64,000 nt of DNA from Methanospirillum lacunae (GTDB taxonomy: Archaea > Halobacteriota > Methanomicrobia > Methanomicrobiales > Methanospirillaceae). The DNA lies in assembly GCF_046195335.1 (NCBI RefSeq), contig NZ_CP176093.1. One strand, given 5' to 3'. Position numbers and translations under genes: made by a program. Shown here in pieces: positions 27,234 through 40,728 of this stretch. Numbering within the stretch: the stretch's first letter is position 1; each line of letters begins with the position of its first letter. The notes beneath the pieces were generated by a model. The model saw nothing but the letters and a program-made list of their open reading frames with translations, did no database searches and was not told where the DNA came from.

Positions 27234-28049
27234 ATGCACGAGAGACATGACATTCCAAACAAACTCCAGGGCGAGACTCTGGTCAGAAAACAACTATTTG
27301 AGAAGTATAAAGAACGTCCTCTGGTCAGAATCCTTCCTGAGCTGAATGTAGTTAAGATAGGCGGGCATGGTATTATCGATTACGGTCGTGATGTGGTCCT
27401 GCCTCTTGTCGAAGAACTGGGTTCTCTTTCTGAACACCATCAGATGCTTGTTATCACCGGTGGGGGAGTAAGAGTTCGACATATGATGGACATCGGACTT
27501 GACCTTGGGATGCCAACTGGTGTTCTAGCTGAACTAACCAGCAAGATATCAGAACAGAACGCTCTCATGATGGCAACACTTCTTTCACCATGGCAGGCCA
27601 AACGAATTCACACAACTGATCTTTTAGAACTACCAACACTTCTCGCAATGGGGGCACTCCCTGTAACTCATGGTACACCGCCATATGGTCTATATGAACA
27701 CCCATCTGAACGCTCAAATGGTGGTATCCCCCCACATAGGACTGATACTGGTGCATTCCTGGCAGCTGAAGTGCTCGGAGCCAAGCGCTGTATTCTCGCT
27801 AAAAATGTTGACGGTCTGTATGACAAACATCCACTTAAATATCCGGATGCGGAACTGATTCCAGAGATTACTGCAAGTGAACTAATCGAGATGGATATGG
27901 AAGATCTCGTTCTTGAGCGGAAACTCCTTGAGATTATGCTTGAGTCACGTAGCATTCCATGTATACAGATCGTTAATGGGCACAAAAAAGGGATGATAAC
28001 CCGGGCAATTATCGGTGAGAATGTAGGGACCATTATCTGGGCCAGATAG
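27234..28049 (+). CDS. Molybdenum storage protein-like / UMP-kinase-fold protein
   Basis: The 271-residue protein has the amino-acid-kinase fold. The segments ITGGGVRVRHMMDIGLDLGMPTGVLAEL (in part), EQNALMM, GALPVTHGTPPYGLYEHP, IPPHRTDTGAFLAAEVLGAK and KNVDGLYDKHP closely match my memory of the MosA/MosB subunits of the molybdenum storage protein, which stores polyoxomolybdate or tungstate in an ATP-dependent way. UMP kinases lack the PPHRTD segment. The neighbourhood of tungstate import and Mo/W enzymes supports the assignment. Only one subunit gene is seen, so a homo-oligomer is implied. Confidence 0.78.
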   Translation: MHERHDIPNKLQGETLVRKQLFEKYKERPLVRILPELNVVKIGGHGIIDYGRDVVLPLVEELGSLSEHHQMLVITGGGVRVRHMMDIGLDLGMPTGVLAELTSKISEQNALMMATLLSPWQAKRIHTTDLLELPTLLAMGALPVTHGTPPYGLYEHPSERSNGGIPPHRTDTGAFLAAEVLGAKRCILAKNVDGLYDKHPLKYPDAELIPEITASELIEMDMEDLVLERKLLEIMLESRSIPCIQIVNGHKKGMITRAIIGENVGTIIWAR

Positions 28050-28289
28050 ATGAGAAGATTTACTGGAATCAAAAAAAAGTTCCCGAAAATTGTGTGTCTT
28101 TGATAAGAGGGATTTGATTGAAATTATCCTATCGCTTTTTTTATCACATATTCCTGCTACTCAATCTGACGAAACTTAATTTTCCTACTGTGATTGATGA
28201 TAATCATAATCTCTGAAGGCTTACAGGAACCTTGTAAAACTCGCCTGATAAAGGTGGATTAATTTGTGAGAACAAAGGTTGAGTTTAGT

Positions 28290-28967
28290 TTATATTCCGT
28301 TTATAGCAGGAATAATGGTATGAATAATCGCTCCCGTAATCCCTTCCAGTGTTAATTGCACTGCGATTGCTGACAGAATTAATCCCATCAATCTGACTAA
28401 TATCTCAACTCCCTGCCTTCCAAGGAGCTGGACTAGCAGATCTGAACTGAGGTTGAGAATAGTGATAATCAGAACAATACTGAATATAATCAGTAATCCA
28501 CCGAGAAATGCTATTGATGAGGGTGCATTACTGCCAAAAAGAACTGCAGCAGCAATTGATCCAGGTCCTACATAAAGTGGGATCCCAAGTGGGATTATTA
28601 TTTTTGGAAGTATGGATTCGGTATTTGTGATTGAACCTCCAGTTCCTGTATCGCCAATAATCTGGTTCATGGTGGTGGTGTGGGTTCCACTCATCATCGA
28701 TAAACCTACTCCGAAGAGAATAATTCCCCCAGCAATTTGAAACGCGGGTATTGAAATAGCAAAGAAATTCAGAACCGCTTGTCCTGAAAAGAGAAAGAAT
28801 GCCATGGCGAAAAAAATGAACGTTGATAATGTAAGGGCGGTTTTCTTCCTAGTAGAATGATCAATGTTTTTGGTATATGCAATAAAAAAAGGAAGATTGC
28901 CGAAAGGATCAAGGATAGCAAAGAAGGTTCCAACTGCTCCTACCAGGTACCCGATATCTGAATTCAT
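28290..28967 (-). CDS. MarC family integral membrane protein
   Basis: This 225-residue protein has about six membrane segments with the MarC/UPF0056 pattern: FFAILDPFGNLPFFIAYT near the N-terminus, ILFGVGLSMM, IPLGIPLYVGPGSIAAAVLF in the middle and a final LMGLILSAIAVQLTLEGI. The function of the family is not established; the early link to multiple antibiotic resistance was not upheld. The gene converges with the molybdenum-storage-like gene across 240 bp that hold no other feature. Confidence 0.85.
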   Translation of the reverse strand: MNSDIGYLVGAVGTFFAILDPFGNLPFFIAYTKNIDHSTRKKTALTLSTFIFFAMAFFLFSGQAVLNFFAISIPAFQIAGGIILFGVGLSMMSGTHTTTMNQIIGDTGTGGSITNTESILPKIIIPLGIPLYVGPGSIAAAVLFGSNAPSSIAFLGGLLIIFSIVLIITILNLSSDLLVQLLGRQGVEILVRLMGLILSAIAVQLTLEGITGAIIHTIIPAINGI

Positions 28968-29360
28968 AACTGTTAATATTGTATTTTTTCTCCTTCGTAT
29001 TTAATCGATAAAACCGCCAGCAAAAAAAGAGGTTTTCGTGAATAACATATGTTCGTTTAAATTTTCTCTTCACCCGGTTTGAGATTTTTTTTCAGTATTC
29101 AAGGTCATCTTGGTCGCGTGAAACTTATTCATGCAGGTGGGCAAGTGTTGATTCTTCCCTTGTCATTCAGCAGTATAGTCAGTATGCTATCTGCGCTCAT
29201 GAGACCTCTAGTCTCTCTAGATATTGAATATTAATCTCAAAAATTTCGAATATTTTCTTAAAATGACAAGATAAATTCATTTAATATTTTTTTAAATTTT
29301 GCAGTATTTGGGTCTATTTCCTGTAAACTTTCGTGTTCTCTCACTCAGCGCATGAGAAAC

Positions 29361-29470
29361 AATTATATGTGCTAGTGATCTATTATTGTATCCCACGCTC
29401 ACCACGAGCGTGTAACGCGGTTGTTTTGTTGAACTGCGAGGGTAGATGCCTGGAAAGGTATATAACCTTT
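29361..29470 (+). promoter_or_regulatory. rRNA operon promoter region
   Basis: Two TATA boxes are visible: AATTATATGTG at 29361-29371 and GGTATATAACC at 29457-29467. Between them is a 7-bp hairpin CACGCTC-accac-GAGCGTG (29394-29412) that would lie at the 5' end of the first transcript. Upstream, 28968-29360 is AT-rich with no gene. Confidence 0.5.
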
Positions 29471-29540
29471 AATGTTCAACATAAGAGGCCGTTTGATGGG
29501 AGCCCGAACTGTGAACAGCGATGTTGCAACGGGTTCGACA

Positions 29541-31149
<1,609 letters not shown>

Positions 31150-31159
31150 AATAAATGGT

Positions 31160-31232
31160 GGGCTCGTAGCTCAGTTGGAAGAGCGCGGCGTTTGCAACGC
31201 CGAGGCCTGGGGTTCAAATCCCCACGGGTCCA
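31160..31232 (+). tRNA. tRNA-Ala (anticodon UGC)
   Basis: A full cloverleaf of 73 nt with acceptor GGGCTCG/CGGGTCC including the alanine identity pair G3-U70, anticodon loop TTTGCAA and discriminator A. CCA is not encoded. It lies in the 16S-23S spacer as in most Euryarchaeota. Confidence 0.97.
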
Positions 31233-31350
31233 CTTCTTTGTTTATTTGCCGGTGCACCAGGTGATGTAAATCGCCGGGGAAGGGCTTGAGACCCCGTGAA
31301 ATCGGGGCGATGATAGGCCGTGTAAAGGAATTGCTGCGTTTAGGACGTTA

Positions 31351-34304
<2,954 letters not shown>

Positions 34305-34359
34305 ACGAAATCCATAAACGTAGCAATTTCCAATACACAGCCTTGATTAACTCAAGCCG

Positions 34360-34431
34360 GCCAAGGTGGCGGAGCGGCCACGCGGTTGACTGCAGATCAA
34401 CTATACTCCGGTTCAAATCCGGACCTTGGCT
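34360..34431 (+). tRNA. tRNA-Cys (anticodon GCA)
   Basis: A 72-nt cloverleaf with acceptor GCCAAGG/CCTTGGC, anticodon loop CTGCAGA, T arm CCGGTTCAAATCCGG and the cysteine discriminator U73. It lies between 23S and the first 5S gene. Confidence 0.95.
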
Positions 34432-34434
34432 CTC

Positions 34435-34555
34435 AATAGCGGCCACAGCAGGTGTGTCACACCCGGTCTCTTTCCGAACCCGGAAGTTAAGACACCTCAC
34501 GTAGGGGCCAGTACTGAGGTACGCGAGTCCTCGGGAGAACCTTTACGCTGCTATT
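34435..34555 (+). rRNA. rrf: 5S ribosomal RNA, copy 1
   Basis: The terminal helix AATAGCGGC/GCTGCTATT closes a typical archaeal 5S sequence with the loop segment CCGAACCCGGAAGTTAAG. It directly follows tRNA-Cys (4 nt apart). Confidence 0.95.
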
Positions 34556-34635
34556 GTTCTAAATTGTTAACTCTATTGCTAGTCTTTGTAACATTCGGTT
34601 ACCATTTGTCCGGTTCACTCCGGCAGAAGGCTCTC
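34556..34635 (+). pseudogene. Spacer with degenerate tRNA 3' end between the two 5S genes
   Basis: The end of this spacer reads TCCGGTTCACTCCGG then CAGAAGGCTCTC, which aligns with the T arm and 3' end of tRNA-Cys and its junction to 5S (TCCGGTTCAAATCCGG, ACCTTGGCTCTC). It is what remains of a duplicated tRNA that has lost its 5' half. Confidence 0.6.
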
Positions 34636-34756
34636 AATAGCGGCCACAGCAGGTGTGTCACACCCGGTCTCTTTCCGAACCCGGAAGTTAAGACACCTCA
34701 CGTAGAAGCCAGTACTGAGGTACGCGAGTCCTCGGGAGAACTTTTACGCTGCTATT
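34636..34756 (+). rRNA. rrf: 5S ribosomal RNA, copy 2
   Basis: This copy is shifted by exactly 201 bp from copy 1 and is identical except for GTAGAAGCC in place of GTAGGGGCC and one C-to-T change near the 3' end (AACTTTTACG). The terminal helix is intact, so it is probably functional. Confidence 0.93.
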
Positions 34757-34770
34757 GTTCTTATTATTAC

Positions 34771-34845
34771 GCTGATATAGTGTAGTTCGGTCAATCATGT
34801 TGGACTCTCACTCCATCGACTGGGGTTCAAATCCCCATATCAGCA
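34771..34845 (+). tRNA. tRNA-Glu (anticodon CUC)
   Basis: A 75-nt cloverleaf with acceptor GCTGATA/TATCAGC, anticodon loop CTCTCAC, T arm GGGGTTCAAATCCCC and discriminator A. The first anticodon-stem pair is a U-U mismatch. It starts 14 bp after the second 5S and may be part of the same transcript. Confidence 0.92.
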
Positions 34846-34980
34846 TATATCATAGCCTGTCCGGGTGCTTCTGAAATATGAAAGCCTTGAATTGGGCTTA
34901 TTTTGTTGTTTTATCCGGTATTTGGGTTGGTCGATTCCGGGGTATTTATGTGGTTATGATATAAGCCGATATTGTCCTTT

Positions 34981-35094
34981 AATTTTAATATAGTTCTCAA
35001 ATATCGTTTTTATATGGGGCTGCTATTGATCAGTTCTGTTCGTATGAATATTTCTATGTCTGGCATAGTTATAATTGAATAGCGGCAGGATATG
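34981..35094 (+). repeat. 114-bp intergenic repeat element, copy A
   Basis: This segment aligns without gaps to 44559-44672; by hand I count 91 of 114 identical positions. The most conserved core is CTATTGATCAGTTCTG followed by ATGAATATTT and ATGTCTGGCATA. GCTGCTATT and AATAGCGGC at its two sides can pair over 9 bp. It starts with a TATA-like AATTTTAATAT. It is outside any gene, between tRNA-Glu and the histidine kinase gene. Confidence 0.7.
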
Positions 35095-35387
35095 CGATAG
35101 TAATATTTGGGGTTATACGAGGGCTATTTTTTTATTTGAGTCAAATAATCTCGTATTATCCAAAATGAGATTTATAATATTAGCATGTCTTGATAGTTTA
35201 ACTATTTCCATCATTTACAATCACAATCTGCTTCAAATGTTTCTGTAATCTAACTGAGACAGAAAAAAAAGTCTACATGCTCATCTTTTTATGTCTGGTA
35301 TATGGAATAGCATTCATTAAGGTGCATTTTTGATATCCTTATCAACTGCTTTGAATCTGACATTTAGAATGCCTAAATTTCCAGAGT

Positions 35388-35398
35388 TTTATATATCG
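35388..35398 (+). promoter_or_regulatory. TATA box of the histidine kinase gene
   Basis: TTTTATATATC lies about 45 bp before the ATG at 35437, giving a short leader. No good ribosome-binding site is visible. Confidence 0.35.
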
Positions 35399-35436
35399 AT
35401 AAGAATTATTGCTCAAATACACTCTATTATAAACGC

Positions 35437-38400
35437 ATGGTTCAGCATGTTTTTTTCACGACCGCATATTCACTCATATATTTTATATCAATAGCATTTT
35501 TTTGCTGGATCCTGATCTGGAGCAAAAAGATCAGAAATAACCCTGCCATTTTCCCTTTTAAAGTTTTGATGTTTTTATTTATCATCTGGGCTCTAGATTA
35601 TTCCCTTTTTTCATTTGCTCAAAAACTCGAAGAGTGGATATTTCTTGAGAAGATTGCATATCTACCCTACTCATTAGTTCCAGTCTTCAGTTTTATTCTT
35701 GCCTGGCAATACACTGATCATAAGGACTTTTTTAAGAGCAAATGGGCTTTTATTCCTTTTATTATTCCTGTTTTTACCCTTTTTTTCGATTGGATACCTC
35801 AAATTCAACACATTCTCATGTATGATTTTTATATCAATACTGAAGGTCTGATGCCTTCATTAGATTATCAATATGGCATCTGGGGATTTATCCATCATAC
35901 AAATGGTGCAATATTTACTGTTGGATCTTTTCTTCTACTCACAAATACCCTTATTGTTAATCCCCGGAGGCATCGGAAAGGTAATATTTGTCTCATCATC
36001 GGAATTTTTATTTTTTTATTTTGGAATCTCATTTACCTAGCGGGATTTATCCAACCATGGATCTATAATCTCCCAGTTTCCTTTCTTCTAATCAGTGTAT
36101 TATTTACTCTTGCAATTTTCAGATATCATTCACTCGATTTTCTTCCAATGGCAAGAAACCTTGTCCTTGAAAAGATGGATGATCCCTATGTCATTCTCTC
36201 ACCTGATGCATTGGTTCTGGATATGAATCCATCCTTTGCTCGTGTATTCAACCTAAAGCCCAGTGATTCTATCGGAGTGGATTTTAAGAATGTTTTCTCA
36301 TCGTGGCCTGAAATTGTCTCAATAATTTCACACCCGGATTGGGAAAGTAAAAAGGATTACATTTTCTCTCTTGAAACCGGAGAAAAAAAGAAATCATATT
36401 CAATTAAAAAATCCATCATCTCTGAAACTGATACTGAAATACTTGGCACTGCTCTCACGTTTCATGATATCAGCGAGTTAGAATCTACAAGGGTACTGCT
36501 TGCAGAGTCGAATGAAGAGTTAAAATCTATAAATATTCAACTTCATGACGAGATTGCCGAACGAATAAAAATTGAAGAGGCATTGAAAAGGTCAGAATTA
36601 TCTGTCCGGACAATTCTTGACAGCATACATGATGCAGTTTTTGTCCATGATAAAAACGGAACTATCCTTGAAGTAAATGAACAGATGCTCCATATCTATG
36701 GCATATCTGATAAGGCCGTGATAACAGAATTCTCCAACATCAAGGATTATTTAAACCCTGATCTCCCGAATGAACAGATTCATGCCTATTGGGAATCGGT
36801 TCTTTCCGGGAAGGATGAACTTATCGAAGGAATAGCAATTAGCCCGCTCAATAAAGAACCATTCGATGCTGAATTCTTTATTACAAAGATTGAATTTGAA
36901 AATCATCCTGTAATTCTTACATCTATACGAAATATTTCTGATAGAAAACAAGTCGAAAGAGCACTCTTCAAAGCAAATGAGGAGTTGAACGAGCGAACAC
37001 AAGAAATACAAAATCAATCCATTTTTTTGCAATATCTCATAGATACTCTACCGATTCCGATCTTCTATAAAGATATCACAGGGATATACACTGGATGTAA
37101 TACTGAATTTGAAAAATACTATGGGGCACCTCGTGACCGGATTATTGGAAAATCAGTGTATGATCTCTGGCCTGAAGAGATGGCCAAAATATATTATGAA
37201 GCTGATCTCGAAGTGTTTCAAACGCCAGCACACCAACAATATGAAACACAGATACGGTATCATGATGGTTCTGTACATGATGTTGTCTTTTATAAAGCAC
37301 CGATTTTTACTGTATCAAATCAGGTAGACGGGTTAATTGGGACATTTTTGGATATTACTGAAAGAAAAAGAAGTGAGGAGGCCCTAAAAGAGAGTGAATC
37401 ATTCAATCGTGGATTAGTTGAAAACCTTCCTGATTATATCGCAGTTTATGGATATGGCAAAAAAATTCTTTATGTAAATCCAGCATTAACGGCAGCACTA
37501 GGATATCAGTTTGATGAATTTGTATCTAAGCCAGTATTTTCATATATCGCTGATGAGTTCAGAATTAAAGTAGAGGAGATAATATCTTCCCGGATTCAGG
37601 GCAATGTCCCTCCCATTTATGAAGTAGATATTCTCTGTCGTGATAAAACCCGGAGATCCGTGATTGTCAAAGGTACCCATATCCAGTATCGCTATCAGCC
37701 GGCAATTCTTCTTTTGATGAATGATATTACCATTCGAAAACAGATTGAACAGGCATTAAAAGAGAACGAGGAGAAATTTGTCTCGATATTTAAAAAAACC
37801 CCAGATCCGGTTCTTATCCTGAATTCAACATACAATATCATTGAGGTCAACCGGGGATTTGAAAAATACTTTGATGATTCTCATACAGATGTCCATGGGA
37901 AAAATATTGATGATCTGGGTATCAGACTACATCAGGAAGACATCGAACTTCTTCTAAAGAAATGTGAAAACGATATTAATTCCTCTCATATTGAGATGGA
38001 ACTGTTAAAGGGTTCAGGATCTCCATTTATTGCTGAAGTTGCGGTATCCCGGATTGCAGTCAATGATGAGCAATGTTTCATTGTCCAGATCCACGATATT
38101 GATGAGATTAGAAAAGCACATAAGGCGATCTCACAGGTTAACAATAAATTAAAGATCCTCTCCAGCATAACGAGGCATGATATCCTTAACCGGAATATGG
38201 TTACATCTGTCTATTCTGAAATGCTCCTTGAAGATGTGAAAGATCCTGATGCACAGCGAAAATTATTTGCAATCCGGCAATCTTCAGATGAAATTAAGAA
38301 TCTTATTGAATTTACCGGGCAATACCAAAATATCGGCGAAACAGTTCCTACATGGCAGGTTCTAGAACAATTGTTTACGCTGCGGCCAATTCAGGGATTT

Positions 38401-38781
38401 CTATCTGGAATTAATTTAACCCTTGATATGGAGGGAATTGAGATCTATGCGGATAAAATGCTTGTAAAAGTGATCTACAACCTGGTTGAAAATTCTGTCA
38501 GACATGGGAAAAAAATTACTACTATCTCTCTTTCTAGTCATGAAGAGTCAGGAAATTTAGTGATATGGTATGAAGATGATGGAGGGGGAATCAGTCCTGA
38601 AGAGAAAGAAAAATCGTTTGATAAGGGTTTTGGAAAAAATACCGGACTTGGTCTCTTTCTGATCAGGGAAATTCTCTCGATTACCGGGATATCAATTATT
38701 GAGAATGGAATTTTTGGGGTTGGAGTTCGATTTGAGATAGTAGTTCCCGCAGGTACATGGAGATTGCCGTGCATAAACTGA
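35437..38781 (+). CDS. Membrane-bound multi-PAS sensor histidine kinase
   Basis: This 1114-residue protein has an N-terminal region of about seven membrane helices (residues 1-230, the 7TM histidine-kinase sensor type). Then come about five PAS domains (roughly 240-340, 385-505, 530-650, 655-775, 785-900). The C-terminal kinase has the phospho-acceptor histidine in ITRHDILNRN (about residue 913) and an ATPase domain with N box NLVENSVRHG and G boxes DDGGGISPEE and KNTGLGLFLIREIL. There is no receiver domain and no response regulator next to it. The signal sensed is unknown. The HDILN form is common in methanogen kinases. Confidence 0.9.
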   Translation: MVQHVFFTTAYSLIYFISIAFFCWILIWSKKIRNNPAIFPFKVLMFLFIIWALDYSLFSFAQKLEEWIFLEKIAYLPYSLVPVFSFILAWQYTDHKDFFKSKWAFIPFIIPVFTLFFDWIPQIQHILMYDFYINTEGLMPSLDYQYGIWGFIHHTNGAIFTVGSFLLLTNTLIVNPRRHRKGNICLIIGIFIFLFWNLIYLAGFIQPWIYNLPVSFLLISVLFTLAIFRYHSLDFLPMARNLVLEKMDDPYVILSPDALVLDMNPSFARVFNLKPSDSIGVDFKNVFSSWPEIVSIISHPDWESKKDYIFSLETGEKKKSYSIKKSIISETDTEILGTALTFHDISELESTRVLLAESNEELKSINIQLHDEIAERIKIEEALKRSELSVRTILDSIHDAVFVHDKNGTILEVNEQMLHIYGISDKAVITEFSNIKDYLNPDLPNEQIHAYWESVLSGKDELIEGIAISPLNKEPFDAEFFITKIEFENHPVILTSIRNISDRKQVERALFKANEELNERTQEIQNQSIFLQYLIDTLPIPIFYKDITGIYTGCNTEFEKYYGAPRDRIIGKSVYDLWPEEMAKIYYEADLEVFQTPAHQQYETQIRYHDGSVHDVVFYKAPIFTVSNQVDGLIGTFLDITERKRSEEALKESESFNRGLVENLPDYIAVYGYGKKILYVNPALTAALGYQFDEFVSKPVFSYIADEFRIKVEEIISSRIQGNVPPIYEVDILCRDKTRRSVIVKGTHIQYRYQPAILLLMNDITIRKQIEQALKENEEKFVSIFKKTPDPVLILNSTYNIIEVNRGFEKYFDDSHTDVHGKNIDDLGIRLHQEDIELLLKKCENDINSSHIEMELLKGSGSPFIAEVAVSRIAVNDEQCFIVQIHDIDEIRKAHKAISQVNNKLKILSSITRHDILNRNMVTSVYSEMLLEDVKDPDAQRKLFAIRQSSDEIKNLIEFTGQYQNIGETVPTWQVLEQLFTLRPIQGFLSGINLTLDMEGIEIYADKMLVKVIYNLVENSVRHGKKITTISLSSHEESGNLVIWYEDDGGGISPEEKEKSFDKGFGKNTGLGLFLIREILSITGISIIENGIFGVGVRFEIVVPAGTWRLPCIN

Positions 38782-38899
38782 ATGTAATGAATCGGTGAGA
38801 AAATAACCAGTTCTCCGGATTCAGCTTTTATATTACTATGATGATCCATTCCCTGTTGTAACCATTCTAACGCAACTAGAAAACGGATAAGGGAAAAAC

Positions 38900-39952
38900 A
38901 TGATGAATAAGAATCAAGAAGTCCAGGTGGATTTCGAATATGGAACGCTAAAAGAGGTAATTGTTGGAATCCCCAACATTATCTATCCAGATATTACAAA
39001 GGCACACTGGGTGAAAGAAGCACTGAACATTCTTCCTGAAGATGAAGCCCAAAAAATAGTTGCCAATTCATATAAAGACTCAAAGGAGACCGGCCAGTAT
39101 GAGTCGATGGAGAAGGAAAATCAGGAATTAATCAGCATCCTCCAAAGGCACAATATTATTATCCACCGGCCTGATTTGGTCACGAAAGAAAGGGCCATTT
39201 TAAATTTTGGTGAAGATTATCTCAGACTTTCTGGTGTCTCTCAACAATTTACCCGTGATCCATTCCTGGTTATTGGTAATCATGTAATTGAATGTTCCAT
39301 GGGCTCTCTTTACCGCCGGTGCGATATCCTGGGTCTGAAAAACCTGTTCATTGAACGGTTGATAGGATCTAATGCACAGTGGATTGCCATGCCGTCTCTG
39401 GACTATTCCCGTATGATAAAAGGGAGTGATTTCGATAAAACTGCTTTTCCGGTTCTTGAAGGGGGTGATGTGATTGTCCTTGGAAAGAAAATATTTGTGG
39501 GAATCTCGCAGAATAAAACGACAGGATCAAGTATTCTCGGGTATCGCTGGTTGAAGGCATATCTTGAGCCCTTCGGGTATGATGTTCAGCAGATCTCTCT
39601 CCCTGAGACTCTCCTCCATCTCGATGTAGCGTTGTCAATTCCTAAACGAGGAGTAATTATTGTTTGTCCCGAAGCGTTTCCTGATGGTGTACCATCTTAT
39701 TTCCAGGATTGGAAACAGATCACAGTAACAATCGATCAGGCTCGAAGACTAGCAGCAAATGGTCTTCCTCTTGATGAAAACCACTACATCATCGGGTATA
39801 ACGATCATTTTTCCGGAACGGTAATCCTGGAAGCGCTTGAGAAGGAAGGAATAACAGTGTACCGGATTCCATTCGGAAATCATAATGCAGTAGGCGGTTC
39901 AATCCGCTGTAGTACCAATCCACTCGTCAGGGTTCTGCCACATAAATTGTAA
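38900..39952 (+). CDS. Amidinotransferase / arginine-deiminase superfamily protein
   Basis: The 350-residue protein has the amidinotransferase pentein fold: FEYGTLKEVIVGIP at the start, EGGDVIVLGKKIFVGIS, LHLDVALSIP with the catalytic histidine, and the catalytic cysteine in GGSIRCSTNPLVR near residue 340. It could be a glycine amidinotransferase, a dimethylargininase or a deiminase; the substrate cannot be told. A polyamine (agmatine) gene is found at 57 kb. It stands alone on the plus strand, 118 bp after the histidine kinase. Confidence 0.8.
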   Translation: MMNKNQEVQVDFEYGTLKEVIVGIPNIIYPDITKAHWVKEALNILPEDEAQKIVANSYKDSKETGQYESMEKENQELISILQRHNIIIHRPDLVTKERAILNFGEDYLRLSGVSQQFTRDPFLVIGNHVIECSMGSLYRRCDILGLKNLFIERLIGSNAQWIAMPSLDYSRMIKGSDFDKTAFPVLEGGDVIVLGKKIFVGISQNKTTGSSILGYRWLKAYLEPFGYDVQQISLPETLLHLDVALSIPKRGVIIVCPEAFPDGVPSYFQDWKQITVTIDQARRLAANGLPLDENHYIIGYNDHFSGTVILEALEKEGITVYRIPFGNHNAVGGSIRCSTNPLVRVLPHKL

Positions 39953-40061
39953 ACCTAAAATGACTATTTTTAGGTTTCTCTTTTTCCAGAGAAAATCTGT
40001 TGTATATCTTTACTACAAACAGGTATTCTAATATAGAAACGATCTCAACATACCTTTATCT

Positions 40062-40580
40062 ATGGATCTTGTCAGAGCGTTTCTTTCACTCAGGTATGTC
40101 AGCATTATTGCTGTAATCTCCTCCTTTGTCGGTGCTGTGCTTCTCTTTATTCTTGGTGCTCTTAAAATTGTAGGAGCTCTCGGTGTTCTGTTCCTTGGAA
40201 AAGAGCCAATCTCTCTTCTTATTGAAGCTCACGGAGCAGAGTCTGCGACATCGGGAGTTGTTATTCTTGTAATAAACGCGATTGACAGTTTCCTTTTTGC
40301 TCTTATTCTCCTGATATTCTCGTATGGCATATATACGTTATTTATAAACAGTTCGTTGGTTGAGGAAGATCAATACCCTTCATGGATCAGGATCGGAAGC
40401 ATAGCACAATTGAAACTTTATCTCACTCAAGTTGTCATTACTATTCTTTTTGTTCAATTCCTTGAGATTTCAATTGTGAGTGGGGAACATCTTGACTGGA
40501 AAGCGATTGTTCTGCCGGTCTCGATCCTCTGTCTTGCCGGGGCAATATACCTCATGCATGCCGGAAATAATGAACATTAA
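40062..40580 (+). CDS. YqhA family (UPF0114) membrane protein
   Basis: This 172-residue protein has four membrane helices and the family start RAFLSLRYVSIIAVISSFVGA, with DSFLFALILLIFSYGIYTLF in the middle and IGSIAQLKLYLTQVVITILFV after it. The family has no established function. It is a single gene; the flanking gaps are short and show no other feature. Confidence 0.8.
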   Translation: MDLVRAFLSLRYVSIIAVISSFVGAVLLFILGALKIVGALGVLFLGKEPISLLIEAHGAESATSGVVILVINAIDSFLFALILLIFSYGIYTLFINSSLVEEDQYPSWIRIGSIAQLKLYLTQVVITILFVQFLEISIVSGEHLDWKAIVLPVSILCLAGAIYLMHAGNNEH

Positions 40581-40728
40581 TCTCCCGGAATCCTAATCTT
40601 TGAAATAAACTATTTTCTTATATCTGTTTATTCATTGGATGGAGTGTAAATCCAAGTTGGTTGCCATCTCTTCTCTTGTCATTGATACCAATTCACAATT
40701 TTTGATCTATGTAAAAAAAGATGGTTGT

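Noticed and set aside
35281..35330. Third copy of the 114-bp element
   Set aside because: Only ATGTCTGGTATA and GAATAGC resemble the core; the rest does not align, so chance is likely.
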